A stretch of DNA of 64,000 nt from CAVVKW01 sp963761705 (GCA_963761705.1 CAVXHK010000001.1:372001-436000), one strand, 5' to 3'. Counted from the first letter of the stretch, positions 52,962 to 61,044 are shown. A program made the numbers and translations. The notes: generated by a model not told the origin, from the letters alone.

Positions 52962-54582
52962 CCTCTCGATTTTACCACTTACCACGGCTGAGTTTGAGTC
53001 GGGGCTGGCTGCGTGTCTTGCTGCGATGGAAGTTGAAGGTCTCGAAGTCGAAGAAGCGGCGATGCGATCTGGTTCACTATTCGAATGTTGGCTAGACGCC
53101 GATTTTTCAATCGATCCGTTTCCAACCGAACTTCGTCCATTGTTGGTGTCGGCGAGCTGGGCTAATCAAGCGCCCAGGGCTCCATATTTGGCCTACGTTG
53201 AACTGATTCGCCGACTGGAGGGTAAGCATGCTGCGACACGCCGAGACGCGGCCATCATTCTTTCACAATTGCCTTTGATTCTCTTGCTGGGACGAGAATT
53301 CGCGAATTCTCCAGCGAAAATCGCCACGATCCTGGATCCTTCCGATTCCCGTGGGTTGGTAACTTGGAGGGCCGTGCAAGCGATTCTCAAATTTTTCAAG
53401 ATTCCAAGCGAGTTGGAATTGGCGAGCGTCGATTCCATGTTGAGCGCTGACCAGGTGGAGGCGAATAAGGAATTTGGTGACAGTGATCTGGCGACGGTCA
53501 CAGTCCTTCTCAGGAAGCAATCCGAAGCCTACGGCTTGCCATCGGAATTCTCGAAAGCTCTGACTCGCCTCTTCAATCCGAGGGCAGAAGAATCTTTCAT
53601 CCCCTATCTTCAGATCCTGTTTTACGTCGCGACGGTGGACCATTTCTACGATCATCCGGCCGAGTTTATCTACGTTTTCAAACCACGTGGTTTTGTGGCG
53701 AACAAGATCTTCTCGGTTTTTCCCAAGGAGTTGGCCCCGGGCGGAAACCCGATGTTGAACAACTTGAAGGCGGTAGACCGACTCACGACCGACTGGGCCG
53801 AATCCCGGGAGGACACGCGGGAGCAGGCAATAGCATTGGTGACAGTCGTCCTCGGGCTGTCCTCGCTAGCTTACCCAGCCCGGAAGCAGCTATCGGGTTT
53901 GATCCGGCGAGGATTGATTCGATTCATCGAAATCGAGACGCCGGACGCAATCGTCCTTCCTCGTTGCGAAGATCTTACGCAGGTGGAGCGCTTTTTGACA
54001 AAAGTTGCCGAGGTGCCAACTGGCACGAGGGGGATTATCGAGCAGCGAGTGACCGACTTTCTGGCAGGGGTGATCCATCGAGACAAAGTTTGGCGGTCTC
54101 GCGGCTTGGGAGATGCCGTCAACGCGACGAACTCGTCGTCGCGGAAGCTCGGGGACTGTGATTTCCAAGACGCTGGGCAAAGGGTCTGCCACGCTGTCGA
54201 GTCGCACGCTGGCCGCCTGACGGATGTCTACGTTGCCGAGCATCTTCGAACGTTGCGGTTGAACCTTCCGGCGCGGTTGGATGAGTGGGAAGGCATCGCC
54301 GATCTTTCGGAGTGGGCGGTTGAGATCATCTTTGTAGCACACGAGGACGCCCGGGGTGATCGAGAAACGATGATTGATCTGGTGGTGAGGGGATCGCTTA
54401 GAGTGACGACGTTCGACGATCTCAAGGGCGAGATCATGGGGGCCGCCGCGACGAGTGGTAACGAGATCGTTGCGCTCTTCAATGAGTGGGTGGTGTCTGT
54501 CTTGAACTCCCCGAACACACCACACGCGACGAAGATAATTGCGCGGCAGCTGTTCGAATCAACGTCTGGACGGGGAAAATAG
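52951..54582 (+). CDS. Unknown protein in R-M island, candidate restriction endonuclease
   Basis: 543 residues, not recognised. Mostly helical N-terminal two-thirds with no membrane segments or signal peptide. It is cotranscribed with a controller-like regulator and divergent from a C5 methyltransferase, the usual slot for a type II restriction enzyme. In the C-terminal part, GDCD (Asp402, Asp404), then a hydrophobic strand VCHAV, then E417-S-H419, resembles the D-x(n)-E-x-K layout of PD-(D/E)xK nucleases with His in place of Lys. The start is the ATG at 52951. It overlaps the convergent photolyase-like gene by 24 bp. The function is inferred from context only. Confidence 0.55.
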   Translation: MLNSLSILPLTTAEFESGLAACLAAMEVEGLEVEEAAMRSGSLFECWLDADFSIDPFPTELRPLLVSASWANQAPRAPYLAYVELIRRLEGKHAATRRDAAIILSQLPLILLLGREFANSPAKIATILDPSDSRGLVTWRAVQAILKFFKIPSELELASVDSMLSADQVEANKEFGDSDLATVTVLLRKQSEAYGLPSEFSKALTRLFNPRAEESFIPYLQILFYVATVDHFYDHPAEFIYVFKPRGFVANKIFSVFPKELAPGGNPMLNNLKAVDRLTTDWAESREDTREQAIALVTVVLGLSSLAYPARKQLSGLIRRGLIRFIEIETPDAIVLPRCEDLTQVERFLTKVAEVPTGTRGIIEQRVTDFLAGVIHRDKVWRSRGLGDAVNATNSSSRKLGDCDFQDAGQRVCHAVESHAGRLTDVYVAEHLRTLRLNLPARLDEWEGIADLSEWAVEIIFVAHEDARGDRETMIDLVVRGSLRVTTFDDLKGEIMGAAATSGNEIVALFNEWVVSVLNSPNTPHATKIIARQLFESTSGRGK

Positions 54583-55869
54583 GGAGGTGGCTTGGGAAGA
54601 GGAAGCCCGGATAAAACCCGGGCGTCGAAGATCTGTCGTCTTTAGGCTTAGGTATAGGCCTTCGAGGGCGGCGGGTATGTGTTTGCGGAAGGGGAAGAAG
54701 CCTTTGGTCGCGTGGGGCCAGAGTTGGCGGTCCCAGTCGCGGGTGACCTCGTGGACCGGGATCTCGACTTCGGCCAAACGGGGGCGAAGAAAGTCGCGCC
54801 AAGGGCCGACCGTGAGGTGGGGCGTGAGAATGGCGTCGAGGCGTTCCGTGAGGGCCCAATCCTCGATGGCCTCGACCCAATTGGTGGCGGCGGAGAGATC
54901 GGTGTGGGTGCAATTCCAGCGGCGGATGGCGCGCTCGGCGGCATCGTTGAGGGCTTCTTTGCGGAACTCCGTGACCGTCGGTGACCAGCCGGTGAGCTGA
55001 TTGAATCCGAAGGGCCAGCCGACGGCGACGGCGACGGGTTGGATGGCGCGGTTGAGGGGCAGCTCGAACGAGCAATCTTCGCCGTGGAGGAGGACGCCGA
55101 TGCGGCCGGTCGACGGGATGGTCGCGGGGTCGGGCAAGGAAAGGGGGGTGAGGGGGTAGTCCCGGTCATCGGTGATGGGCGGAGCATCTTCGGCGAGGTC
55201 GGCCGAGTCGGGGAAGCGGCCTTCGGTGAACCTGGCGATGTTGTCGCGGCGGGCGAGGTAGTGTTTTCCCTTAGTCTGGATGCCGGCGACCCAGCGCCAA
55301 GAGAGCGTGTTGCTGGCGGGATCGGCGTCGAGCAGATGGGTGAAGAAAAACTTCGCGCCGAGCTGCCAGGGGAGGCCGAACGTGAAGATCCAGATACTGG
55401 CGAACCACATGCGGGCGTGGTTGTGGAGCCAGCCGGTCTCGATGAGTTCGGTGGCCCAGGCGTCGAAGCAATCGATGCCGGTCGGGGTGATGACGGCTTG
55501 CTCGGCCCTCGTGGCGGCTTCCGTGGTGGCAAGAGATTCGCAGTCGGCGAGCCAGTCGGTCCAGACGGCGGGACGCTGTTCGAGCCAGCCCTTGAAGTAG
55601 GTGCGCCAGCAGATTTGGTGAATGAAGCTCTCGACGGCGTCGGGAGAATGCTGGGCGAGAACGGCGTCAAGGACGTCTTTCTGGGTGAGCAGGCGGGTGG
55701 TGAGGTAGGGCGAGAGGCGGGAGACGTTGGTCCGGTCGGTGGGGCCGAGGTCGAAGTTGCGGCGGTCGGCGTAGTTGTTCGCGCGGGGGAGGAAGCGTTC
55801 GAGGAGTTCCATCCCGCCGTGGCGGGTGGCGCGGTGCGCGCGGGCGACGGGCGAGTCGGCGTAGGTCAT
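54559..55869 (-). CDS. Photolyase/cryptochrome-like protein with FAD domain first
   Basis: 436 residues. The first about 240 residues resemble the FAD-binding domain of photolyases: YADRRNFD, TNVSRLSPYLTTRLL, FIHQICWRTYFKGWL, GWLHNHARMWFASIWIFTFGLPWQLGAKFFFTHLLDADPASNTLSWRWVAGIQTKGKHYLAR. The C-terminal part from GRIGVLLHGEDCSF onward looks like an alpha/beta domain, and LDAILTPHLTVGPWRDFLRPRLAEVEIPVHEVTRDWDRQLWPHATKGFFPFRKHIP recalls the end of the photolyase antenna domain, which is normally N-terminal. Catalysis as a photolyase is plausible but unproven. The start is the ATG at 55869. Confidence 0.72.
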   Translation of the reverse strand: MTYADSPVARAHRATRHGGMELLERFLPRANNYADRRNFDLGPTDRTNVSRLSPYLTTRLLTQKDVLDAVLAQHSPDAVESFIHQICWRTYFKGWLEQRPAVWTDWLADCESLATTEAATRAEQAVITPTGIDCFDAWATELIETGWLHNHARMWFASIWIFTFGLPWQLGAKFFFTHLLDADPASNTLSWRWVAGIQTKGKHYLARRDNIARFTEGRFPDSADLAEDAPPITDDRDYPLTPLSLPDPATIPSTGRIGVLLHGEDCSFELPLNRAIQPVAVAVGWPFGFNQLTGWSPTVTEFRKEALNDAAERAIRRWNCTHTDLSAATNWVEAIEDWALTERLDAILTPHLTVGPWRDFLRPRLAEVEIPVHEVTRDWDRQLWPHATKGFFPFRKHIPAALEGLYLSLKTTDLRRPGFIRASSSQATSLFSPSRR

Positions 55870-55872
55870 TGA

Positions 55873-55920
55873 TACGAATACGGTTTGAACAAAAGGTAAC
55901 GAAGGAAACGAAAGGGAAAC
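55873..55920. repeat. Dispersed intergenic repeat, copy 2
   Basis: ATACGAATACGGTTTGAAC then AAAAGGTAACGAAGGAAACGAAAGGGAAAC closely matches copy 1 at 45330-45376. It lies just upstream of the photolyase-like start codon. Its left part also forms one arm of an inverted repeat (see 55884-55965). Confidence 0.7.
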
Positions 55921-55965
55921 CGATCCAGATCAATTCTTGGCGTCCTTCGTGACCTTTTGTTCAAA
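55884..55965. repeat. Imperfect inverted repeat with 23-bp arms
   Basis: The left arm at 55884-55906 (TTTGAACAAAAGGTAACGAA, then GGA) and the right arm at 55943-55965 are complementary at 22 of 23 positions, with a 36-bp spacer. The element fills the gap between the hflX stop and the photolyase-like start. It may be a terminator-like or MITE-like element. Confidence 0.7.
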
Positions 55966-55968
55966 AAT

Positions 55969-57243
55969 TCAGGCTGCCGCGGGTTCAAATTCGGCGAAGC
56001 GGCTTTTGAGTTCGGGGGGGATGTGAGCGCGGACGACGATGGTATCGCCCTCGTAGCGGGTGGAGAGCACGTGGCCGACGCGGTGGAGTTCGGCGACCGC
56101 GGCAGAGGCGTTGGCCGGGATGTGGAACTCCGCCTTCAGGCGCCAGGCGGCGAGTCGGATGACGAGTTCGTCGAGGAAGATCTCGATGCCTTCGCCGGTC
56201 TTGGCGGAGACGGCGACGCTGCCGGGGTGGTGGGCGAGGGCATTGTCGACGATGGCGTGGTCTTTGACTTGGTCGATCTTGTTGAAGACGAGGACGGTTT
56301 GTTTGCCCTGGGCGTTGAGTTCGGCGAGGGTCGCGTCGACGGCGGCCATCTGCTCGTGGAAGTGGGGGTGGCTGACGTCGATGACGTGAAGGAGGATGTC
56401 GGCGAGGGCGACTTCTTCGAGCGTGGCTTTGAAGGATTCGATGACGGTGGTCGGAAGCTTGCGAATGAACCCGACCGTGTCGGTGAGGAGGGTCTTCTGA
56501 TTGTTGGGGAGGACGAATTGGCGGGTCGTGGGATCGAGGGTCGCGAAGAGTTTGTTTTCGGCGAGGACGGTGGAGCCGGTGAGGCGGTTGAGGAGGGAGG
56601 ATTTGCCGGCGTTGGTGTAGCCGATGACCGCGCAGACGGGCCAATTGTGGCGGAGGCGGCCTTCGCGCTGGACGGTGCGGTTTTTTCGAACTTCCCGGAG
56701 GTCGCGTTCGAGCTTTGAGATGCGGTCCTGGACGCGGCGACGGTCGACTTCGAGCTGGGTCTCGCCCGGGCCGCGGGTGCCGATGCCGCCGTTTTGCCGG
56801 GAAAGGTGGGTCCACATGCGGGTGAGGCGAGGGAGGAGGTACTGGAGCTGGGCGAGTTCGATCTGGAGTCGGCCTTCCTTGGTCCGGGCGCGCTTGGCGA
56901 AGATGTCGAGAATGAGCTGGGTGCGGTCGAGGACCTTGCGGGACGTGAGTTTCTCGAGGTTGCGACCTTGGGCCGGGGAGAGTTCGTCGTCGAAGATGAC
57001 GGAGTTGGCGTGCTTGCCGCGGCAGGCGACGCGGACCTCTTCGGCTTTGCCCTTGCCGATGTAATAGGGGGCGGTGGGCTTATCGAGCTTCTGGATGAAG
57101 GTGTCGACGACCTCGGCTCCGGCGGTGGCGGCGAGTTGCTCGAGTTCGGCGAGTGAATCCTCGAGGTCCCAGTGGCTGACTCCCTGCTGCTCGAGGCCGA
57201 CGAGAATCGTCTTCTCGGTGCCGGGGGGAGCGAAGTCGATCAT
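55969..57243 (-). CDS. hflX: GTPase HflX
   Basis: 424 residues. The N-terminal HflX domain has VDTFIQKLDKPTAPYYIGKGKAEEV and FDDELSPAQGRNLEKL. A coiled-coil with QNGGIGTRGPGETQLEVDRRRV leads to the G domain: G1 GYTNAGKSS, G3 DTVGFIRKLP, G4 NKID, and G5 SAKTGEG. A C-terminal ferredoxin-like domain follows. It is a ribosome-associated GTPase that splits or rescues stalled ribosomes. It overlaps the miaA stop by 4 bp. Confidence 0.96.
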   Translation of the reverse strand: MIDFAPPGTEKTILVGLEQQGVSHWDLEDSLAELEQLAATAGAEVVDTFIQKLDKPTAPYYIGKGKAEEVRVACRGKHANSVIFDDELSPAQGRNLEKLTSRKVLDRTQLILDIFAKRARTKEGRLQIELAQLQYLLPRLTRMWTHLSRQNGGIGTRGPGETQLEVDRRRVQDRISKLERDLREVRKNRTVQREGRLRHNWPVCAVIGYTNAGKSSLLNRLTGSTVLAENKLFATLDPTTRQFVLPNNQKTLLTDTVGFIRKLPTTVIESFKATLEEVALADILLHVIDVSHPHFHEQMAAVDATLAELNAQGKQTVLVFNKIDQVKDHAIVDNALAHHPGSVAVSAKTGEGIEIFLDELVIRLAAWRLKAEFHIPANASAAVAELHRVGHVLSTRYEGDTIVVRAHIPPELKSRFAEFEPAAA

Positions 57244-58181
57244 GCCCGGAGAGCGCTCGCTACCGCGTCGCTGAGGTGGGGAAAGGTGGCCAGATCCAAC
57301 GGGGAGAAATTGAGTTGGTTGCGGAACCAAGTCAATTGCCGTTTGGCAAATTGACGGGTCGCGAGAGCGATCGCGGCGGTGGCTTCGGTGCGAGTAGAAT
57401 CGCCGCGGAGGACGGCTTCGATCTCGCGGAGACCGAGGGCGCGGGAGGCGGTGGGGCCGACGTCGGCGAGCTGGCGGATCTCGGATTCAACGTCGGCGGC
57501 GAACATAGCGGTTACGTTTTGATCGATACGGGCGAGGAGTTCGGTCCGGTCGCGGGTGAGAAGAATGCCGTTGGTGGGTTTCTCGGTTGGGGGTGAGCGG
57601 AAGTCGGCGAGGGGGCGCCGGGAGGTCTCGCAGATCTCGATGGCGCGTTGAACGCGGCGGGGGTTGGCGGTTTCGATCTGGCTGGCGGCGTCGGGGTCGG
57701 CGGCGTGGAGGCGGGCGAGGAGGTCGGGGAGTGGGAGGGCATTGAGTTCGACGCGGAGGCTGGGATCGACGGGTGGGGTGGGATCGAGGCCGGTGGTGAG
57801 GGCGCGGAGGTAGAGGCCGGTACCGCCGACGATGAGTGCGCGTTTGCCCCGGGAGTGGATGTCCACGAGCGCGGCGCGGGCCGCGCGGGCGTAGGCGGCG
57901 GCGTCAAAAGAATCAGCGACCGGAATGGTGCCCACGAGATGGTGGGGAATGGCAGCGCGCTGGGCGGCGGTCGGGGCCGCGGTGAGAATCGGGATCTCGC
58001 GGTAGATCTGGAAAGCGTCGGCACCGACGATCTCGGCTCCGAGCTTCTCGGCGAGGGCAACCGCGAAGGCGGTTTTGCCAACACCAGTCGGGCCGACCAC
58101 GAAGAGTGGTCGGCCCGGAAGTGGCGGGTTGGAATTAAGCAGCGGACTCGTCGTTGGACTGGTTGTTGCCGGTGACGTCAT
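57240..58181 (-). CDS. miaA: tRNA dimethylallyltransferase
   Basis: About 313 residues. The P-loop is VVGPTGVGKTAFAVALAEKLGAEIVGADAFQIYREI. Further family features are HHLVGTIPVADSFDAAAYARAARAAL, VGGTGLYLRALTTGL, NPRRVQRAIEI and a C-terminal RQFAKRQLTWFRNQ. It adds the dimethylallyl group at A37 of tRNAs reading UNN codons. The start is uncertain: the ATG at 58181 lies inside the upstream RRM gene (47-bp overlap) and the sequence before the P-loop is atypical. It is cotranscribed with hflX. Confidence 0.9.
   Translation of the reverse strand: MTSPATTSPTTSPLLNSNPPLPGRPLFVVGPTGVGKTAFAVALAEKLGAEIVGADAFQIYREIPILTAAPTAAQRAAIPHHLVGTIPVADSFDAAAYARAARAALVDIHSRGKRALIVGGTGLYLRALTTGLDPTPPVDPSLRVELNALPLPDLLARLHAADPDAASQIETANPRRVQRAIEICETSRRPLADFRSPPTEKPTNGILLTRDRTELLARIDQNVTAMFAADVESEIRQLADVGPTASRALGLREIEAVLRGDSTRTEATAAIALATRQFAKRQLTWFRNQLNFSPLDLATFPHLSDAVASALRA
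58090..58116. other. Strong hairpin in the 5' region of miaA
   Basis: GGGCCGACCAC and GTGGTCGGCCC pair perfectly around GAAGA. It lies 19-45 bp after the stop of the RRM gene and spans the codons leading into the miaA P-loop. It could terminate the RRM transcript or regulate miaA translation. There is no T-run. Confidence 0.55.
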
Positions 58182-58929
58182 CGGAGGAATCAACGGAGTC
58201 GGTGACCTCGACGGGGGCGGCTTCACGGACGCGTTCGTCGCGGCGCTCGGATGCTTTCGCTCCGCTCACGACGAGCTTGCGGCCCATGAACTCTTTGTCG
58301 TGGAGTTCGGTGACGGCGCGCTTGGCTTCGTCGACGGACTGCATCTGAACGAAGGCAAATCCCTTCGGGCGCTCGGTTTGGCGGTTGGTGACGACCTCGA
58401 CGGTCTGCACGGAGCCGACGCCGTTGAAGAGCTCGGAGAGATCACTCTCGCCGGCGTCGAACGACAGGTTGCCGATGTAGAGGCGCGGCGTGGTGACCTC
58501 GATGATCTCGGGTGAGCGCATGCCGGTGCCACGACTGCGGCCTTCGCCACGCGGGGCGCGGTCGCCTCCACGGTCGGAGCGGTCTTCGCGCTCTCCGCGC
58601 TCACGGCCTCCGCTGGACCGGCGTCCGCCACTGCCGGTTGCGGCGAGTTCTTCGGCGGAGCGTGGTGGGCGGCTGGCGGGGATGGACTGCGGTTCTTTGG
58701 AACCGAAGCCGAGGAAGGACGCGATCTTGTCGACGAGACCTTGGGGCTTGGGTTCGGGTTTGCTTGAGCGGGATTCTCCGCCGCTGGAGCGGTTCCCTGA
58801 GTTGCGGTTACCGCCCGAGGAGCGGCGTCCGGAGCCACCGGAGTTAGAGCGTCCGCCGCGGCGTTGGCCGCGTCGTGAGCTGTTGCCTTCGGAAGAGTTG
58901 TCGGTTTCTGGAACGTAATTGGTAGACAT
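58135..58929 (-). CDS. RRM-type RNA-binding protein with long disordered N-terminus
   Basis: 264 residues. The first 140 are Ser/Gly/Arg-rich and disordered (RRGQRRGGRSNSGGSGRRS), with a short hydrophobic helix (GLVDKIASFLGFG). A single RRM follows at about 148-222: RNP2 LYIGNLSF and RNP1 KGFAFVQM. The tail is acidic (DSVDSSDDVTGNNQSNDES). Bacterial RRM proteins of this type include cyanobacterial Rbp cold-shock proteins. It is immediately upstream of miaA-hflX. RNA partners are unknown. Confidence 0.88.
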   Translation of the reverse strand: MSTNYVPETDNSSEGNSSRRGQRRGGRSNSGGSGRRSSGGNRNSGNRSSGGESRSSKPEPKPQGLVDKIASFLGFGSKEPQSIPASRPPRSAEELAATGSGGRRSSGGRERGEREDRSDRGGDRAPRGEGRSRGTGMRSPEIIEVTTPRLYIGNLSFDAGESDLSELFNGVGSVQTVEVVTNRQTERPKGFAFVQMQSVDEAKRAVTELHDKEFMGRKLVVSGAKASERRDERVREAAPVEVTDSVDSSDDVTGNNQSNDESAA

Positions 58930-59353
58930 GTTGTATTAGGTGTTGTCGCAGGAAGCGCGCGGCTGGGATTCCCGCCGTGACGGAAAACGTTGCCCCGGCC
59001 GGGGCACCTGGCGACGGCGGTTTGCTGTCGGGTGTCTTGCGTCGACTAGCCGTGGTCTGGGACCGGGATGGCTCGGGCGACGCGGTGAGTATGACCGGCA
59101 CGGGCGGGATCCCAATTCGCACCAAACTCGAAACCATTCCGACAGCGTGACGAAGGCTCGAAGCGAGTATTGCGAAGATGTGGGAGTCGCGGGGCACGGA
59201 ACAAAACACCTCTTTCAAGGGTGATTAATGGCCGGAGATGTGGTGATTTCAAGCTCGATTGTCGGCGCGGCTGGATCGAGGGGCGCGGAGGCGGGTGAAA
59301 AATAACCCAAAGGATCGCTGCAACTTTCTCAAAGGGTGCTTGTTTAAGCGCGT
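58930..59353. other. 424-bp intergenic region between divergent genes
   Basis: No gene is supported on either strand. It includes the 16-bp perfect palindrome TGCCCCGGCCGGGGCA at 58991-59006, close to the RRM start codon and so in its 5' untranslated region or promoter. The rest is presumed promoters for the RRM gene and the STN-like gene. Confidence 0.5.
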
Positions 59354-60406
59354 ATGGATTCAAGTCGCTTGCGGATTTTGCTCGGGGTAGCGGCGGTGGT
59401 CGCGGCGGTTCTCGTCTGGAAATGGATCGCGGGTTGGGGGCTGGTGACCGTTGAAGTGAGTGGTGAATCTCTAGCGAAGGTAATCCGTTCGATCGAACGG
59501 CAAGGTGGGGTGACAATCGCAACGAATCTTGATCCGGAGACGTTGGTCACGATGAACGTCTACAAGGTTCCGGTCGCCGAGGCGGTCGACTTCCTCGCGG
59601 CTCGGACGGATGCGCGCTGGTCGGTGGCCTACGTGTCCGGAAGCGGGAAGGCTGAGGTGCGCAGTGGCGTGGACGCGCTAACGGCAGACGGGCGGAGCGA
59701 CGAATTCGTCGTCTACAACTACCCGACTTGGGGGATGGGCATGGAGAGTGAGACGATCCCGGATCCGCGGATGGTCAAATGGTCGGTCAGCGCAGCGGAC
59801 GAGGGGGATCTGACGAGTTACCTCGATCAAGCGGCGCAGAAGACCGGGGTAACGACGGTCCTGCCGGTCGGTTGGAATCCCCCGGTGGTCCGGGTGCCGG
59901 CGGGTGGCGAGGCTGGGAGCGCGATTTCAAAAATGGTGAAGGCTGGGGGCGGGCGGGTCGAGGAGGTCTTCCTGCTCAAGGTGTCGAATCGGGAATGGGC
60001 CGGGAGCGGCGGGGCGCGTCCGCAGCGGGCGAGCACGGCGACGGAGGGCGGCGGCCAACCGGCGGCGGCGAGCGCACCGCCAGCGGAGCGGCAACGTCGT
60101 GAGCGACCAGAGGCGAACCCGGAGTGGGCCGAGGAACGCATGCAGGCCCAGATCGCGCTCTTGCCAGAGGCTGAGCGGGCCGCGGCGAAAGAGACTTACG
60201 AGTCGATTCGAGATTTTTTCCAGCGGGTGCGGGATCTACCGGAGGATCAACGTCGCGCCGCGATGGAGGAACATTTCAGCAAACCGGAGGTGCAGGCGCG
60301 AATGGACGAACGCCGGACCCTCCGCGAGGACCGCGCCGGAGCCGAGCGAAAAGCCGACCGGGCGCGCCGCTACGTCGAACGCAAAGCTCAACGCAAAGAA
60401 TCATGA
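59354..60406 (+). CDS. Membrane-anchored protein with STN-like domain and charged tail
   Basis: 350 residues, family not firmly recognised. An N-terminal transmembrane helix (LRILLGVAAVVAAVLVWKWIAG) precedes VEVSGESLAKVIRSIERQGGVTIATNLDPETLVTMNVYKVPVAEAVDFLAAR, which resembles the STN domain of secretins. A second similar segment occurs near GDLTSYLDQAAQKTGVTTVLP. The C-terminal third (about 225-350) is a long Glu/Arg-rich helix. It overlaps the pseudopilin gene by 4 bp (ATGA), so the two probably act together in an envelope or secretion process. Confidence 0.68.
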   Translation: MDSSRLRILLGVAAVVAAVLVWKWIAGWGLVTVEVSGESLAKVIRSIERQGGVTIATNLDPETLVTMNVYKVPVAEAVDFLAARTDARWSVAYVSGSGKAEVRSGVDALTADGRSDEFVVYNYPTWGMGMESETIPDPRMVKWSVSAADEGDLTSYLDQAAQKTGVTTVLPVGWNPPVVRVPAGGEAGSAISKMVKAGGGRVEEVFLLKVSNREWAGSGGARPQRASTATEGGGQPAAASAPPAERQRRERPEANPEWAEERMQAQIALLPEAERAAAKETYESIRDFFQRVRDLPEDQRRAAMEEHFSKPEVQARMDERRTLREDRAGAERKADRARRYVERKAQRKES

Positions 60407-60960
60407 CAAGACTCGCTTCTGACATCCGGTCCCGCCACGGTTTTACCCTCATTGAGCTGGTGGTGGTGGTCGCCATCGTCGGCATGCTGGCGACGCTCTT
60501 AGTTCCAGGATTGCAGCGGATGCAGGAGCGGGCGAAGAGCACGGCTTGCGCGGCCAATTTGCGGTCGATCGGGGTGGTGGTTCAGCTTTTCGCCCAAGAC
60601 AACGACAACCGGCTGCCGACGATCGAGGGCTACCCGAGTGACCCGATCTATGACGGTAAGCAGGCGGCCGAGGCGCAGACGATGATGGAGGCGCTGGGGC
60701 CATTTGGGCTGACCGCGGGGAATCTCAAGTGCCCGTCGGACAAGGAGTGGTTCGCGAAGGAAGGGACGAGCTACTTCTGGAAGCCGACGCTCGACGACGA
60801 GTTGGTGTCGAATCCGAAGCTCTACGGTCGGCACGGTGAGCGGTCGATCCCGGCGCAATACGCGTCGATCTGCACGGACTTCGAGGCGGTTCACGGCCCT
60901 CGAGGGAAGCTGCGTTCGAATCGGCTCTATCTCGACGGGCGCGTGCGGACTTTCCTGTGA
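60403..60960 (+). CDS. Type II secretion/type IV pseudopilin-like protein
   Basis: 185 residues. The prepilin leader MTRLASDIRSRHG ends at the cleavage Gly, followed by FTLIELVVVVAIVGMLATLLVPGLQRM with Glu at +5. Conserved ACAANLRSIGVVVQLFAQDN and a C-terminal LYLDGRVRTF match the short pseudopilins of this phylum (compare the gene at 43053). It is coupled to the STN-like gene upstream and convergent with the LpxH-like gene. Confidence 0.88.
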   Translation: MTRLASDIRSRHGFTLIELVVVVAIVGMLATLLVPGLQRMQERAKSTACAANLRSIGVVVQLFAQDNDNRLPTIEGYPSDPIYDGKQAAEAQTMMEALGPFGLTAGNLKCPSDKEWFAKEGTSYFWKPTLDDELVSNPKLYGRHGERSIPAQYASICTDFEAVHGPRGKLRSNRLYLDGRVRTFL

Positions 60961-61044
60961 GTTTTGCCCGCTAGAGACGCAAAAGTTCGCGGGCCTTGGA
61001 TCCAAGTCTTGTCCTCCCGCGGGTTTGGTGGGCAGGCCGCTTGG

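Noticed and set aside
53680..53693. AAACCACGTGGTTT palindrome as a third parS site
   Set aside because: The core CCACGTGG matches, but the flanks differ from the parS consensus (GTT...AAC), and it lies inside the low-GC restriction-modification gene.
58991..59006. Palindrome TGCCCCGGCCGGGGCA as a terminator or transposon end
   Set aside because: It lies upstream of the RRM gene rather than at a gene end and occurs once; kept only as a note in the intergenic entry.
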